This document shows, piece by piece, positions 33,561-46,691 of a DNA stretch of 64,000 nucleotides. The notes under the pieces were generated by a model, which did not search any database, was not told the origin of the DNA, and saw only the letters and a list, made by a program, of their open reading frames with translations. The stretch spans positions 40,953,733 to 41,017,732 of the forward strand of contig NC_068571.1 of NCBI RefSeq assembly GCF_025698545.1, read 5' to 3'. Positions within the stretch are counted from its first letter, which is position 1. The number at the start of each line of letters is the position of its first letter. The DNA is from Gossypium raimondii (Eukaryota; Streptophyta; Magnoliopsida; Malvales; Malvaceae). A program made the translations under genes and the position numbers.

Positions 33561-33699
33561 TCTCTCAAAGAAGAGTCGGAGAGCCGATTGTATAGAAATG
33601 GAAATTTACGGGCTCTAATGAGATATTTAGAAACTTAAATGGTTGGTTGGGAAAGGTTAGAATTAAATTATGGTTTAGTTAGATTGGAACCAACTGCTA

Positions 33700-36087
33700 C
33701 CATAATAAGAGACAAAATAATTAGGATTGAATGGTGAAAATGGTCTGTAAAGACAGTGCCAATGAAGTATATATATATATGGGTGTGGGTAGAAATAGAA
33801 TTCTTCTTAATTTTTTTTTCCAAATCTCTCTCTAAGCATCGTCTTTTTCAGTCGCTTCGAAGAAGAAGATGACGTAGCTAAAGGAAGCTCTGCATGTTGC
33901 AGTTGTTATGTGATTTGGAATCTGAAAGTAGAGAAATTGGGAACTGGTAAGTTTTCCTATCCTCCCCTAAACTTGTGGATTGAAAAAAATAAGTAGAGTA
34001 AGAACTCTCAAAGCTTTTGAATGGGTTTTAAAAGGGTTGAACACTTTTAGTTTAACCAATAAATGGTTGTCATGCTTAGCTGCCAGGTCAAAGAAGGTCC
34101 TAGCGTTTGGACAAGCTAAGTTGATATAGATAAGGGAATTCAAGTGAGTTTCTATACCTTACCTTTGGATGATAGGTGATATTGACTGACTTGCATGTAA
34201 AACATTGACAAGATATGGTGCATTAAACCTAAAAAAAGAGAAACTTCTGCGTGTGTTTGATACTGTGTGAGTTTTCGCTAATTGACTACTGATTGTTGAA
34301 TGGTAGATAATGATAGATAATTCGACGTAATGTTTGCTAAATAATAAATCGTACGATATGCTTGATAATTGTGTGCACGTAGCAATGAGGAAATTATTAA
34401 TGAGATAGATAAAGTTAATATGGGAAAATGGTGGCTCTGTTAGATACTACCATAAGGTATTACTGAGTGCAAACTGTGATGTACGAAGCTCTAGGCTTTG
34501 CAAAAGGGACATTATAGTGTTCGAGCATTAATGTTAGAAAAGGCGTAATGGAGGAATGGGATGAGGAATCGAGAAATTAGAATTTTGTTAAGACTCCGCC
34601 ATCTGGGATTGTTGGGAGTAAACTGCAATGTGTGAAGCTCCGGGACTTGCGGAGGGAACATTTTGGTATTTGAACATTAAGGTGAAATGTGAAATAGGTC
34701 TTTCAGGATAAAACCGTGACGGAAGTCAACATGTTCTATGGGGCGCACCGCGATGGCGGTAAGGTCCTACAAGGCGACACCTCAAAAAAGGTCTAATGTG
34801 TAAGACCATAGCTCGACTATGACAACCAATATAGTCCGTCGGGACAGTAAACACTGGGTAGTTTGTCGGTACAAAAAACTCAAGAACGTCCACTGAGACA
34901 TTTAATATGGGGTGAATTAGTGTAAGATCATAACTCGACTATGGCATCATAAAGAATCCATTGGTACGGTGAACACAAGAATTATAAGGTGTAAAACCCT
35001 AGCTCAACTTTAGCAACCGTTAAAGTCCATGAAGACATTCAATAAGGGATTACACTGAGTAAGATCATAGCTTGGTGATGGTGATAGGTAAAGATCGCCA
35101 AATGGGATGAACTCTAAAGCTGACAAAACAAGGTAAACCTCATTACAAGGATTTACCATGTCAAGTTATGAAGAACTCGCAGGTAAGAGGCTACAGATCT
35201 TTGGCGAATGACCCTATAACGGAGGCTATACTTGATGATTGAACTGAACCAAAAGGCCCATGAAGAAGGGACAGCTAGAGGCGATATAGTTCGTTAAGAC
35301 CCACCAAAGGCTAAGTCATTCAGACTAATTGAAGGAGTCTACTAAGGATTAACCTGGGACGGGCAGACCTTTTGGAACAATGGATGATACTAATTGAAAA
35401 CCTAAGAAAGTAAATGTAAAATAACCAATGGCAAACATTAGGCTTCACTTCTAAGGTTACGAGAGAACGGAGAGTTAGGTTAAGGTGTAATCAAATATAG
35501 ATATCTCTAGAAGACCTTTACCTTGAAGGAACACGTGTGTACTTCAAATAGAGAATAAATTAGTCAACAGTGAGCTGGAGCAAAAAGGAGACACAGAACT
35601 CGTTGGTAAAACTGTTAGTGGCCAAGGATGACTAGGTCAAATTTTTTTTTAAATTTGTTCCTTAAAGTTCTGAATTATCTTATATGGCCGCTATGCGGAA
35701 TCTCACTAAGTTCTATTGAACTTACAAATAGTCCGCTTAATTGCAGGATAAAGTTTTCACCCGAGAATCAAGTAGAAGGTCAAGCCAGACTTCGTTAATT
35801 TGAGGAAAAAATGAGCGATAGTCATAACATGCGTATAGAGGGGGCACATCTAGAGACTACACCTCAAGGGTTTAGTCGAGTCATGAAATTTTAAGGGTTT
35901 ACTTCAAAATTTTAAATAAGATTGTAAGATAATAATTTCAAAATATGTGTATGATAAATAGTCTAAGGTGTAATCTAAACACTTGATAATGTAACAAGAT
36001 TTGATTCAGGAGTAATAGCTAAGTTGGTCGGGTCTTTGTATCATCCGATACCTGAATCCAACAATCGGGTCGAGTATAGGGTATTAC
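33700..36087 (+). mobile_element. Long solo or truncated LTR, Ty3/gypsy (Tekay/Del-like)
   Basis: The right end ATCGGGTCGAGTATAGGGTATTACA closes with the TTACA terminus typical of this LTR family; the mirror start TGTAATACCC is seen at 38441. A TATA-like ATATATATATATGGG at about 33768 and CT-rich leader fit LTR U3/R. From 34795 to 35090 there are four imperfect ~65-70-bp repeats starting GTGTAAGACCATAGCTCGAC. No gag or pol is present and no left terminus or duplication could be found. Assignment rests on remembered family features. Confidence 0.5.
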
Positions 36088-38435
36088 AGTCATATAACAA
36101 GCATTGAACTGATCATACTGTTAATAACACAACAAAGATCATACCAAACATATCACCTATCAGACCATTTCAATGGTAACTTCTTCACTAATTATTTTAC
36201 TAGTAAAAGTTTATTAAACAACGAACTGAAACATACAATCAAACATGTATTTGTAAATCATCAATTTGCATACTTCATCCGTACAACAAACAACCCACAA
36301 TAATTCAACTAATCATTAGTAGAAAATGAAGTCAAACAAAACACAATAACACAATAATATATATATATATATAAAACAACCACAGAGAGTTGAAGTTTAG
36401 AAATTCACCAGCAAAATACTTGAAAGTTGGTACCGATTTCACCTGCTTAGCTTTTCCTCATCATCCGAGCCTTCTTCTTCTCATTTAACTAAACATAATA
36501 ATCATATCAAGATCAAAACGAAGACATTTAGATGAAAGAAAATCATAATTCATTTGCACACAGAGAAAATTTAAAGGTTAGCTGCAACCTTAAACATCTC
36601 AATACAAGCTCGATGAATTAAACTGAAATCTTCTTTTTTCCTTCCCTTTTCTTCAAACAAGAGATATAGAAAAGCTTAGAAAAATTTCTAGTTCACTAAA
36701 TCCTCAATCACGTAAGTTGATACATTATTTTCTCCCTCAATGCAGATCGCTTCTTAACTTTTCTCTCTTACAGAACAAACCAGAGTAGAAGATGGAGGAA
36801 AGAAAAATTAATACCAAAATGAAAGAAAAAGTAATACCATAATGAAAGAACCCTTCCATATATAATCTTTCCACTACCGTTTCCCTTAATCCCAAGTCGA
36901 TCAGTACTATTAATACCCTTAATCATAATGTTTCCCACTAAAAGAAAACTCATGGTTCTAATGTAACGACACTAAGCTTGAATTTTAATTATTTACCAAT
37001 CAGTTCACAAGATTATCATAATCATACTAGAACCTGCTCAAACAGAATGTTTTTCTGATTTAGTACCCATAATTGTCATGACACTTAACCTTTAACATTT
37101 TTGGGTGTGACAATCCTACTAGTTTCAACTTTGGAACTTTTGACACCAACAACATCAACAATAGTAGGGGGCTCCTAGCTACTAGGAATTGATCCCTAAG
37201 GCTTCTTATCCACAGAGTTTAAAAAGGTTTTCATTCTTGCTTTTCAATACGCATAATTTGTTCAATCCAACATAGAGGGTTGCACTAATGAAGAATATTC
37301 CATCTTAAACAAGTATGGACACTAGGTTATTCTTTGGAAAGTTACCGCTGGTGTAGGTTAAGTTGAACTGCATTAACAACTTCATCTGTCCAATCTTTTA
37401 TTTTTGTGTTTATTTGTAGATGTACTAAACATTATAATCAATCTCTCGGTATATATCACTACCAAAATTTTAATTTTCAATATGCAATGTGATTATTTGT
37501 AAGAAAGATAAAGAAGATAGTCAAATTTAATATATTGAATAATGATTTGTGAGCCTTAGAGCTAAGAAATTGCAAGTAAGAACCCACTTGTAGAAAGTAG
37601 ACTATAACTTGCCCTCTCATCTTAAATAGGTAGTATTCAGTGTCGCATGTTTTGCTATTTTTTAAAGAGCATGTTTTGCTTTTACCTTTTGGGGGCATGC
37701 TATTGCCCTCTCAAAGGCTTTGGATATATAGTCGCCAATGTCCCTGACGAGCTCCACGACGGAGACAATGGTCCTTTTGGACTCACCTTTGGCATTATAT
37801 CCTTCCTAGCTAAAAGAACAAAAAAACGATAAATGCAAGCAAACTTGAGTAGTGCCAGCAGCAGTGCTACAAGTAGTGCCAATTGCTTCAGGCACTAGTA
37901 AAAAACAAAGATGAACACAATAATATGTTTATGTAATTTGGTTTCCATACGTCTATGGAGCGTTACCTAGAAAGATAATCAACTATCTTAACACCTCATA
38001 CAACAAGTGATTACAAGCACTAACATTCATCACATTAACAACCTAACTTTTTCACTCGAGATCGAGCTCACTCTCCTCTAAGTTTTCCCCTTGAAAACTT
38101 AATTTGTAAGCCAAGTGACTCACTTGATTACTTATAAAAACACTCTGAAAAACCAGTTCTAAATAATAAAATAAGTGCTCAAATGCTCCACACATTTTAT
38201 CTACATAAACCTTTCAATATATAAGAGTTTAAGGAATGTTAAGAAAAAGATCAATTACCATCAATCTTCCCATCAAAATAAAAAGAAAATCAACATGTAT
38301 AATATCTCCAATATGACTAGGGAAAGTTTTTAAATCTTTAGGATATGTTACTAAGCTACCTGGACTAATCTAATCTCTTCAAAATAGGGAAGTCGATTTC
38401 CTTGATTCAATCCAAACTAATCTTCAAGATATGTC
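36088..38435. other. Intergenic DNA, probably old retrotransposon debris
   Basis: No coding region is supported. AT microsatellite at about 36356-36372. The stretch 37840-38435 is continuous with 41128-41690 once the solo LTR between them is removed; both contain CAGGCACTAG/AGGCACTCC-type motifs suggesting a degraded LTR element, family unknown. Confidence 0.35.
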
Positions 38436-38440
38436 CCCAT

Positions 38441-41127
38441 TGTAATACCCCTTAACCCCAAACCGTCACCGGAACAGGGTTATGGAGCATTATTAAACAT
38501 ATCAGATAACTTATAACTGATTCACAAATAAATAACAGACATAGCATACTTTAATCATTTTCATTTCATATTTGTATAAATTATGTCATTTTAGTTCCAA
38601 TTTATACTTATAACCAATTTAAACATCATTCTACAACCATAATCACAAAACTCTTAACCTATATATCACCTAGGTACATGCCACATTATCAAAACAAAGG
38701 TACATCACTAAAATTTCTCTGAGGTTGGGATTGTCCTAGATACTGGACCGAACACTGGCTTTCCACTAACCTGCACACGGAAACAACCGTACGCTGAGTA
38801 TAGGTATACTCAGTGGTATTATCATAATTCAAATTAATAACATTAATCGATAAATTATATACATTTAATTTATGTCTACAATTATTCATTAATTATCTCA
38901 TACTTTAAATCAACTTGATAATTAATAACAATAAGCAATATTTCAAATCTTGTATAATTGTATTCATACCTTATTTCACTATCTCAATTCCATTAAAATT
39001 TTCACATCTCATTCCAATTATTTATTTCAATTCATATACAATTTATTCAATTTATCACTATATTCAATATCAATTCTATTGCAATTTGTACCCACTTATA
39101 TCATATAACAAAATTTATTCTTAATCACATCATGAACTTTGGGTTCATATCTTCAAATCTCATATCTCGATTTCCAATTCACATATTAATTCACAATTTC
39201 ACTTTCTCATTTCTTTCCATAGCTCAATCAATCACACTTATTCAAAATTTTCTCATTTCAATTATTTACCTCTATTAACAAGACTCGGACCTTGACGGAT
39301 ACACGGATCCAACCAAACACACCAGAATATCCAACCTAACACACCCGGAATAATATAAATCATCCTTAACACACCAATATATCATATCCTCTCAAACACA
39401 CCAATAAGGCATTAGATGTCTCTTCGGATAAACCGAAGCATATAATAACAGAATCATCTTCTCGGCCGAACTACAAATCTCCTCATCACATCACAAATCC
39501 TATGGCATACCATTTGTATCCAATCTAGTCCGATAAGTTAATAGGGTATTATTTTACTTTTCCAATTTCGAATTCATTTCCACAACAATTTCAAATATTC
39601 AATCAATTCAAAACATCTATTATTTCAATTCACAAACAATTCAATATCATTTAATTCAATATCGATATTCACCTTATTCTTATTTATTAAACATATTATT
39701 TAAAATTCAACAATTGCTATTAATAAATTCAATACCAATACGTATTTATCATTCAATTCAATTGTGATACTTACCTCAATTTGCTTATCATGTATATTAA
39801 TTTAAATTTTAACAATTAATAATTAAATTTGAATTATGGTAATACTAACCGAAATTTTTCTCGAATCACTCCTTGTCCACCTTCTCCTTCTCCTTTCCTT
39901 TCTCGGACAATGACTCTTGCACGACATTAGCTGCGTAATTAAATAATTAAAAATCATTAATACACAATTTTATTAAAATATTTCCATTTATACCTAAACT
40001 TTACCTAAATTCTAATTTAATCTCTTATCAATACTAATTTTATTTTTCCAACCTAACTCCATATTCTCTCTTAATTCTTACTGTAAACTCATTTTAACTC
40101 TTCATTTTCACCATAAATCCCTAATTTCGAAATTCTCTCAATTTAGTCCTATTAATTCAAAACCTATGTTTTATTTTACAAATCGACCCTTTACTAACTT
40201 CTAACTTGAAATTCAATCAATTTAATCCCTAATTCTTCAATTAATTCAACACAAATCATGTCTAAAATCTACTATCTTTCAAAATTTCAACTTAAATCAA
40301 GTAGTATTTTGTTCTAGGATTCTAAAACATCAAAATTAAGAGAAAAGGGACTAAATTGACTTATCAATTTAAGCTTGAAGCTCAAAAACCCTATTTTTCC
40401 TTTTCTTTCTTTTTCCCTTTTCCTACTTTGTTTCGAAATGTTCTCTGCTTCTCTATTCTTTTCTATCTTTATTTCATTGTTTCTTTTATAATATAATATA
40501 ATATAATATAATATAATATAATATAATATATATAATTAACTTTTAAGTAATATTATTATGATATTATAATATATTTTAACTTTAGATTTTTAAATAAAAT
40601 ATCTACTTATGCCGCCTCAACTTTAGAAAAAGGCATAATTCTCTATTTGGCCCTTTTAATTTTTCTTTAATCTATAATTAAACTTTTATCTCTATTGCAA
40701 TTTAATCCTTTTCCATAATTAACCTCAATTTAGACAAATTCACTTAATTAAAACATGATTAACTACTGAACTAACTTCGTAAGTATTTATGATAAATATT
40801 TACGAGTCCAATTTACTGAAATGGAGTCTCGGAAATACATTTTTTCAATTTTGTCCTTTTTAATCAATTAACCATCGAAACGTTAAAATTTCTTAACGAA
40901 ACGTTAAAATATTTACAGTTCAGTTTATAATATCGAGGTCTCGATACCTTGTTTTCAACCCAATTTACCTAATAATTTCTTTTAAATCACAAAATTCACT
41001 AATTCAAAAATATTTCTAAAATCACGCTTAACTTATAATTATTAATTAATAAATTGTTCTAACTTTTTCATCGAATTTAGTGATCTCAAATCACTGTTCT
41101 GATACTACTGAAAATTGGACTGTTACA
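38441..41127 (-). mobile_element. 2.69-kb solo LTR, Ty3/gypsy (Tekay/Del-like)
   Basis: Starts TGTAATACCCCTTAACCCCA and ends GGACTGTTACA, with a perfect 5-bp duplication CCCAT on both sides (38436-38440 and 41128-41132). There is no primer site, gag or pol inside. It therefore looks like a solo LTR left by recombination between the two LTRs of a full element. By comparison with related LTRs the transcriptional direction is probably minus. It contains degenerate AACACACC repeats near 39310-39410. Confidence 0.8.
40487..40534. repeat. (ATAAT)n microsatellite
   Basis: About nine copies of a 5-bp ATAAT unit within the solo LTR. Confidence 0.9.
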
Positions 41128-41132
41128 CCCAT

Positions 41133-42968
41133 AACAAGTTTGGACATCATTGATGGGCTTACACACATCCATATAATCAACAAAGATCACAACCTAAAGA
41201 TTTTGTGGACGAAAATTGCCAACTCCATATAAGGCAAATTATGAAGCTGAGCAGTTCCAGATAGTAGTAGGCACTCCTTTGGCACTACTCATGCACTCGC
41301 CATAACTATTTCAACCATAAAACATTTATCAAGGTTGAACAAACCTTCGAAATTTATAGCACTAATCTAACCTTGCTAAGCAAACTTCAAACCATCATAA
41401 TCTTTCTGAATCTCAACAAAACAATTACCATTTATATAGGGATACAAAGTATAATAAAGTCAGCCCATATCATATATATATAAGGTAAGTAGATCATATA
41501 AGAATCCTTCAAAAATAATCTTACTTGATTGAATCTCTTCTCCAATAATAAACACAATATTGTCTACACAAAATCCTCAAAAAGATGCAAGCAAATAACT
41601 AAGATATTTTGGTCAAGCATGCTAACAAATAAGTCAAGTTAAAAATTTGAGCAATGCTAGACACCAGTGGGTACTGCTCCTCAGCAGTCCTTATAAATTG
41701 CGTCAACACTAGTGATGAATCTATTGGACGTGGGTATAACAGCCCTGATGGTGTTAATTTCTCTAATCACTCTCTTTCCTCCTATGTTGCAATCAACGAC
41801 GGCCGAGAACAATGATGGTTAAGGTTTGCTATTTACTAGGTTAAGCTTTGATTTCCTTTATACTTATTGTTCTAACTTTGTAGGCTTTTGGGCTTTTATG
41901 GTTGTACTTGATCTGTCAAATTCGGTGTAGCAGATTAAATTAATTTTCACATTTAAGGAGCTTGAATACAAGCATTTTCGTTATGTTTTAATTGAGTTTC
42001 TTTAGTTTTTCTTACATTCAATAAAATGTGCAAATCGCATCTTTTATTGACTTTAAGGGCCGAATGAGGCCTAAGGGAGAGTTAATAGACTTCGTGAGTG
42101 TGCAAAATACCATTAGAAGCCATTTTGGGCCAATCATGGAAGTTATGTCGCAACATGGGAGATCACTTATCGTAACATAGAGAGTGGACTGAAGAAAGTA
42201 AGAAACTGCCTTCAATGTCGCAACACAAGCTGAGGGTGTCGCGACATACCCTTGAAGACAGCTGCAGAAGAGTAGGCTGGTTGCTTTGTCGCGACACAGG
42301 TCCGGGTGTGTCGCTACATAGACTCTATGACGAGAATAAAAAAAATAGGGGTGTTTTGGTCTGCACAATCGAACTTAAAGCTCGAGAACGTCAGCTAATC
42401 TAGGGTTAAAGACGACAGCTACCTGAAGGCTATAAATAGGCATATTTGGCACACATTATAAACACCATTCGATTACCTGAGATTCTCTCTTTAGATTTAA
42501 TTTTGTTTTCTTAGGTTTTCAGAGTTTCATTTATTTTGCTCTTTATTTTCTTTCAAGAGATCTGAGTTGTAAAATGGATCAACTCTTGTGGATTCACGTT
42601 CATTATCAATATTGATTAGGCTTTTCTTAAACTCTCTACTATTCATTCATTATGATTAATTGTTCCATCTACTCTAAGTTGTTTATGAAAGCCATGAGTA
42701 ACTAATTCTTCTACGAGAGATTAATGAGTGGAAGCATGATCTTTTAACTGTTTTGTAGGGTTAGTCAACGACTCAATTGTTTGGGAAAGGAAGAATGTGA
42801 AACAAACCCTAGGCCTGACAACCTTGGGAAGTCATCAAGGTGGGAATTAACCCTAAATTGGTATTGCCCATTCGTGAACACTTTGACCCCAAATTAGTCT
42901 AGACTATAAGGTCAGAAGATAAATAATTCTTGCTAACTCGTTATGTTAGTGGAAGACTAGAAGATCCT
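41133..42968 (+). other. Degraded LTR-retrotransposon sequence
   Basis: From about 42110 to 42330 a GTCGC(A/G)ACA motif recurs six times or so (for example TGTCGCAACA, TGTCGCGACA). A TATAAATAGG box at 42430 is followed by a CT-rich leader and a GTAGGGTTAGTCAACGACTC block, typical of a gypsy LTR and leader on the plus strand. The stretch is cut at 42969 by another LTR. No ORF is usable. Confidence 0.4.
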
Positions 42969-45700
42969 TGTAACACCCCTTACCCGAGGCCGTTGCTGGA
43001 GTCGAGCTCGAGGCATTACCTAACTTAACTTACTAGTTCGGAGCATAAAAATTTGCTTTTAAAATTAATTGACTCATGTTTATTCAATATGTCCCTAAAA
43101 AGGAATCTCAAGACCCTAAATCATGCAATAAAAATAGTTCGGGTCCAAACCGGGAACATTAAAAATTTTCCGAATACTTAATCAAATCAAAACAATTTAT
43201 TTCACTATTCACAATAAAACGATCCACCTACGCAATAGTCACTAATTTAATTATAACTCAAGTTACAAAACTCGAAATTTAGATTCGTAAAATTTCCCTG
43301 AAACTAGACTCATATATATTCTTACCATAAAATTTTCAGAATTTTTGGTTTATCCAATTAGTACAGTTTATTCTTTAAAGTTTCCCCTGTTTCACTATTC
43401 GACAACTCTGACCCCTCTTCACTAAAAATTAATTATCTCAATTTATAGAATTTGGATAACATTCTCATTTGTTTATATTGAAAATAGACTCACTAAGGAA
43501 TCTAAACATACAAATTATAACTCCAAATTATTTTTTACAATCTTTAATGATTTTCTAAAGTCGAACAGGGATTTCAAAAGCTATTTTGATCCTGTCTCAC
43601 TAAAATTCAAATATCTAAAATATACAACTATTTTGCTTACTATATTTCTTTCATATGAAAATAGACTCATTCAGATTTAATTCTATATCTTATTCACTCT
43701 CTAATTCAATTTCCACCATTTTTGGTGATTTTTCAAAGTCACGTCAATGCTGCTGTTCAAAAACTGTTCCATTACAAATTTTTACTCTTTTATAATTTCT
43801 TTGTATTAACTATCATTTAAGCATACACAACACCAAATCACGGTCTTATATAGTCATTTCAATAGTTAATCATTATCAAAAATTTACTTGTTATTTGTTA
43901 GCCATATCACAAGGATACACACAAAATGACCAAGTCCCTATACATGCCATATAAATCAAAAAGTTGTTTAACAAAATCTACCGGAGTAAATCTGGATAGT
44001 GTGATCGTTGATGTAAATCTGATCCTCCAAACATATATATATATATATATATCTCAATCTACAAGAAACAATAAACACACACAAGTAAGCTTACAGAAAG
44101 CGTAGTAAGTTCATAGGCTCATAATTAAATCTTACCACAATTTCACTAACAATATTAATAAACAAATAAAAATTCAACATTTCCTGCCAACCACAATCTC
44201 AAACAGTGAATATATCCAATCTAGCTCAATATCAGATGTCAACTTATATTCCGACATTTAACTTCAATTACACTTACAAATACCTGTTAAATTAAAGATC
44301 GTCTTACGGATTTGAGTACATCGTTTGCCCGGTGCCACGATTTGGTTGAATCTTTTACAATGCTATAACTCAGTATGGTTTTCTTTACTGAAATACTATA
44401 CCTACTTTTCACAACTCAGTATGGTTTTCGTTACTGAAATATCATACCTACTTCTCACAACTCAATATGATTTTCTTTACTGAAATACCATACCTACTTT
44501 TCACAACTGAGTATGGTTTTCTTTACTGAAATACCATACCTACGTTCCACACTTTGCCATGGATCCACCATGGACTTATTCGTCAATTCATTACTGGTTA
44601 CTGAACGTATGTACTCAATCCTGCATATCCCTTAATTTGAACTAACAATCTCATTTTTTTTTCTCATTTTTACCATAATCATATTTCAACAACAATATAC
44701 GAATTGATACAATATATCATTCCCACATTAACAATTAATTATAAAAGTTCAGTCGTATGAACTTACCTGGGCCAACTTGTAGGAGTTGTAATATTTCAGG
44801 GAGCAGTTTGATATTTTCTCTTTTCCACGTTTATCTTCGAATTCCCGATCTATAATATAAATTTTTTTTCATTCATTAGCATTTATTTCAATACTAATTC
44901 ACTTCGTAATTTATGCCCTTAAATTTTTGAAATTACACTTTTACCCTAAATTTTATAGTTTTTATAATTTAGTCCCTACTCAATTAACACTTCAATTGAA
45001 CAATTTTTCCTTAAATAATAATTTATCTAATCATTTCAGGCTATTATACGGCCTTTGGTATTCAAAATTTCAGTACAAAACCCCAATTCCTAGCTTTTTC
45101 ACAATTAGGTCCTAAAATCATTTTCTACTAAAATCACTTAATAAAATCATAATATAATGAAATTAAAGCTTCAAATCTATGATAATTCATTATAAAATTC
45201 CAGCACTTATTCATGGTAGCTTACAAAATCACCCATGAAATCAAAAACTAATGAATTCAATAGTTGGACCTAGTTGTAAAAGTCACAAAACATAAAAATT
45301 TTCAAAGAAAAAGCAAGAATTGAACTCACATGGTGTAAAAATATGAGAAACCAGCTTGTTTCAGACCTCCTATGGCATTTTTGCTGATGAATTATGAAGA
45401 AATCTCTAGATTTTTCACTTTTGTCTTTGTTTTATATATTTAATTTGCAAAATTTCCAATTTTGCCCTTAATTTTCCTTACTTTCTTGCTGATTTTTCTT
45501 GCCCAACCGTCCAGCCCATATAATTTGGGCCTAATTGCCTTTTAAATCCCTCGTTATTAGTCACTTAAGCTATTTAATCACAATTTAACAAATTTTGCAC
45601 TATTTTCAATTTAGTTCTTTTTAGTTAATTGACCATCCAAACGTTAATATTTATACTTACGGATACCGTCTCGTAATTTTCCATTTTATTGCAGTAATTG
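42969..45700 (-). mobile_element. Long LTR, Ty3/gypsy (Tekay/Del-like), truncated
   Basis: Starts TGTAACACCCCTTACCCGAG, the terminus of the same broad LTR class as 38441. About 45600-45700 (GACCATCCAAACGTTAATAT) matches in position a similar block near 40860 of the solo LTR, but the TGTTACA end is not found, so the right side is truncated near 45700. It contains a 46-bp tandem array and an (AT)n tract at about 44034. No coding interior. Confidence 0.6.
44368..44551. repeat. 46-bp tandem array, four copies
   Basis: ACTCAGTATGGTTTTC-type starts fall at 44368, 44414, 44460 and 44506, each followed by TTTACTGAAATACCATACCTAC variants. Non-coding, inside the LTR. Confidence 0.9.
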
Positions 45701-46555
45701 CACTCTAGACGTTAGTACATCCAATAGTTGAGATGCAACACGGCTGCAAATGCTTGTGGATTAGAGCTTGGTTTTGTTTAGTCCAAGCAGCTACGTTTCA
45801 TGCATTCATTTAGTTGTGTTGAAAACTTCCATTGGACCATCACACTAATTGGAAGAGAGCGGGGAATATTTAAAACAATAGTTGCTTATATATAGATAAA
45901 ATAAATATATAGTTATACTAATATGAGTGTCATGAGTGAATTGAGTACTAATTCAATTGAGTAATGATGAGAATGTTTTTATTTTATGAAGTAATTATAT
46001 TATTTGAGGGTGTTTATACATAATAAAATTTGAATTCAAGTATACATAATACTTTAACCTTATTTGTTATTTATATAAATTTTTTTATAAATATATTTAT
46101 TCTATATCATGAAAAAATAATCTTTCTTACTAGCAATGTGATAGACCGTTGAGCCATGGAGGAATGTCTCTTTAATATTGAATCTTCCAACCTAAATTTG
46201 TTCTCTTTCAATGATTTTGGGAAGGAAGAAAACACAAGGCTGAGTTTGGCAATTGGTCTCTCGATCAAAATATTTGACTACCATAAATATCTTTCGACGT
46301 TCAACCAGCCAATTTTAAAATGGATTGCTCAATTTCATTATAAAACTTTTATTCTGATTCAATTTCTTTTTTTCTCATAATTTTGAATAGATAAGAACAA
46401 TTAATTATTTAATAAAATTTTTAAATATTTCTATTAAAGTTGTGAATCATTAATTATATATTAGTAGTAAATATAATAAAATTTAAAGTGCAGAAAGTAG
46501 TATAATTATTTTTTTAAATATTTACTTGACAGAAAAGAAACAAAATCAATATTTA
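45701..46555. other. Intergenic DNA upstream of the E2 gene
   Basis: No gene supported; the 74-codon frame at 46156-46380 has no recognisable domain. Part of it presumably carries the promoter of the downstream gene. Confidence 0.4.
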
Positions 46556-46562
46556 ACATATC

Positions 46563-46570
46563 TATAAATA
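46563..46570 (+). promoter_or_regulatory. TATA box of the E2 gene
   Basis: TATAAATA, about 30 bp before a CT-rich leader (CTCTCCCTCTCTCTCTAG near 46640) and 129 bp before the start codon. Confidence 0.6.
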
Positions 46571-46691
46571 GAAACGAAGTGTCGGCTTTTAGTTTCCTCC
46601 AATTTTTTCTTCTCTCTTCAAATCGCAGGGCTTTTTTAAGCTCTCCCTCTCTCTCTAGAACCCTCACTATTCTTTTCTTTTGTTTGTTTAT

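Noticed and set aside
37647..37882. Overlapping 61- and 60-codon frames on both strands as a gene
   Set aside because: Both are short, lack recognisable domains and lie in retrotransposon-like debris.
42018..42368. 116-codon minus-strand Cys-rich frame
   Set aside because: Cys and Arg content comes from the repeated GTCGCGACA motif of an LTR; no small secreted-protein signature such as a signal peptide at the start.
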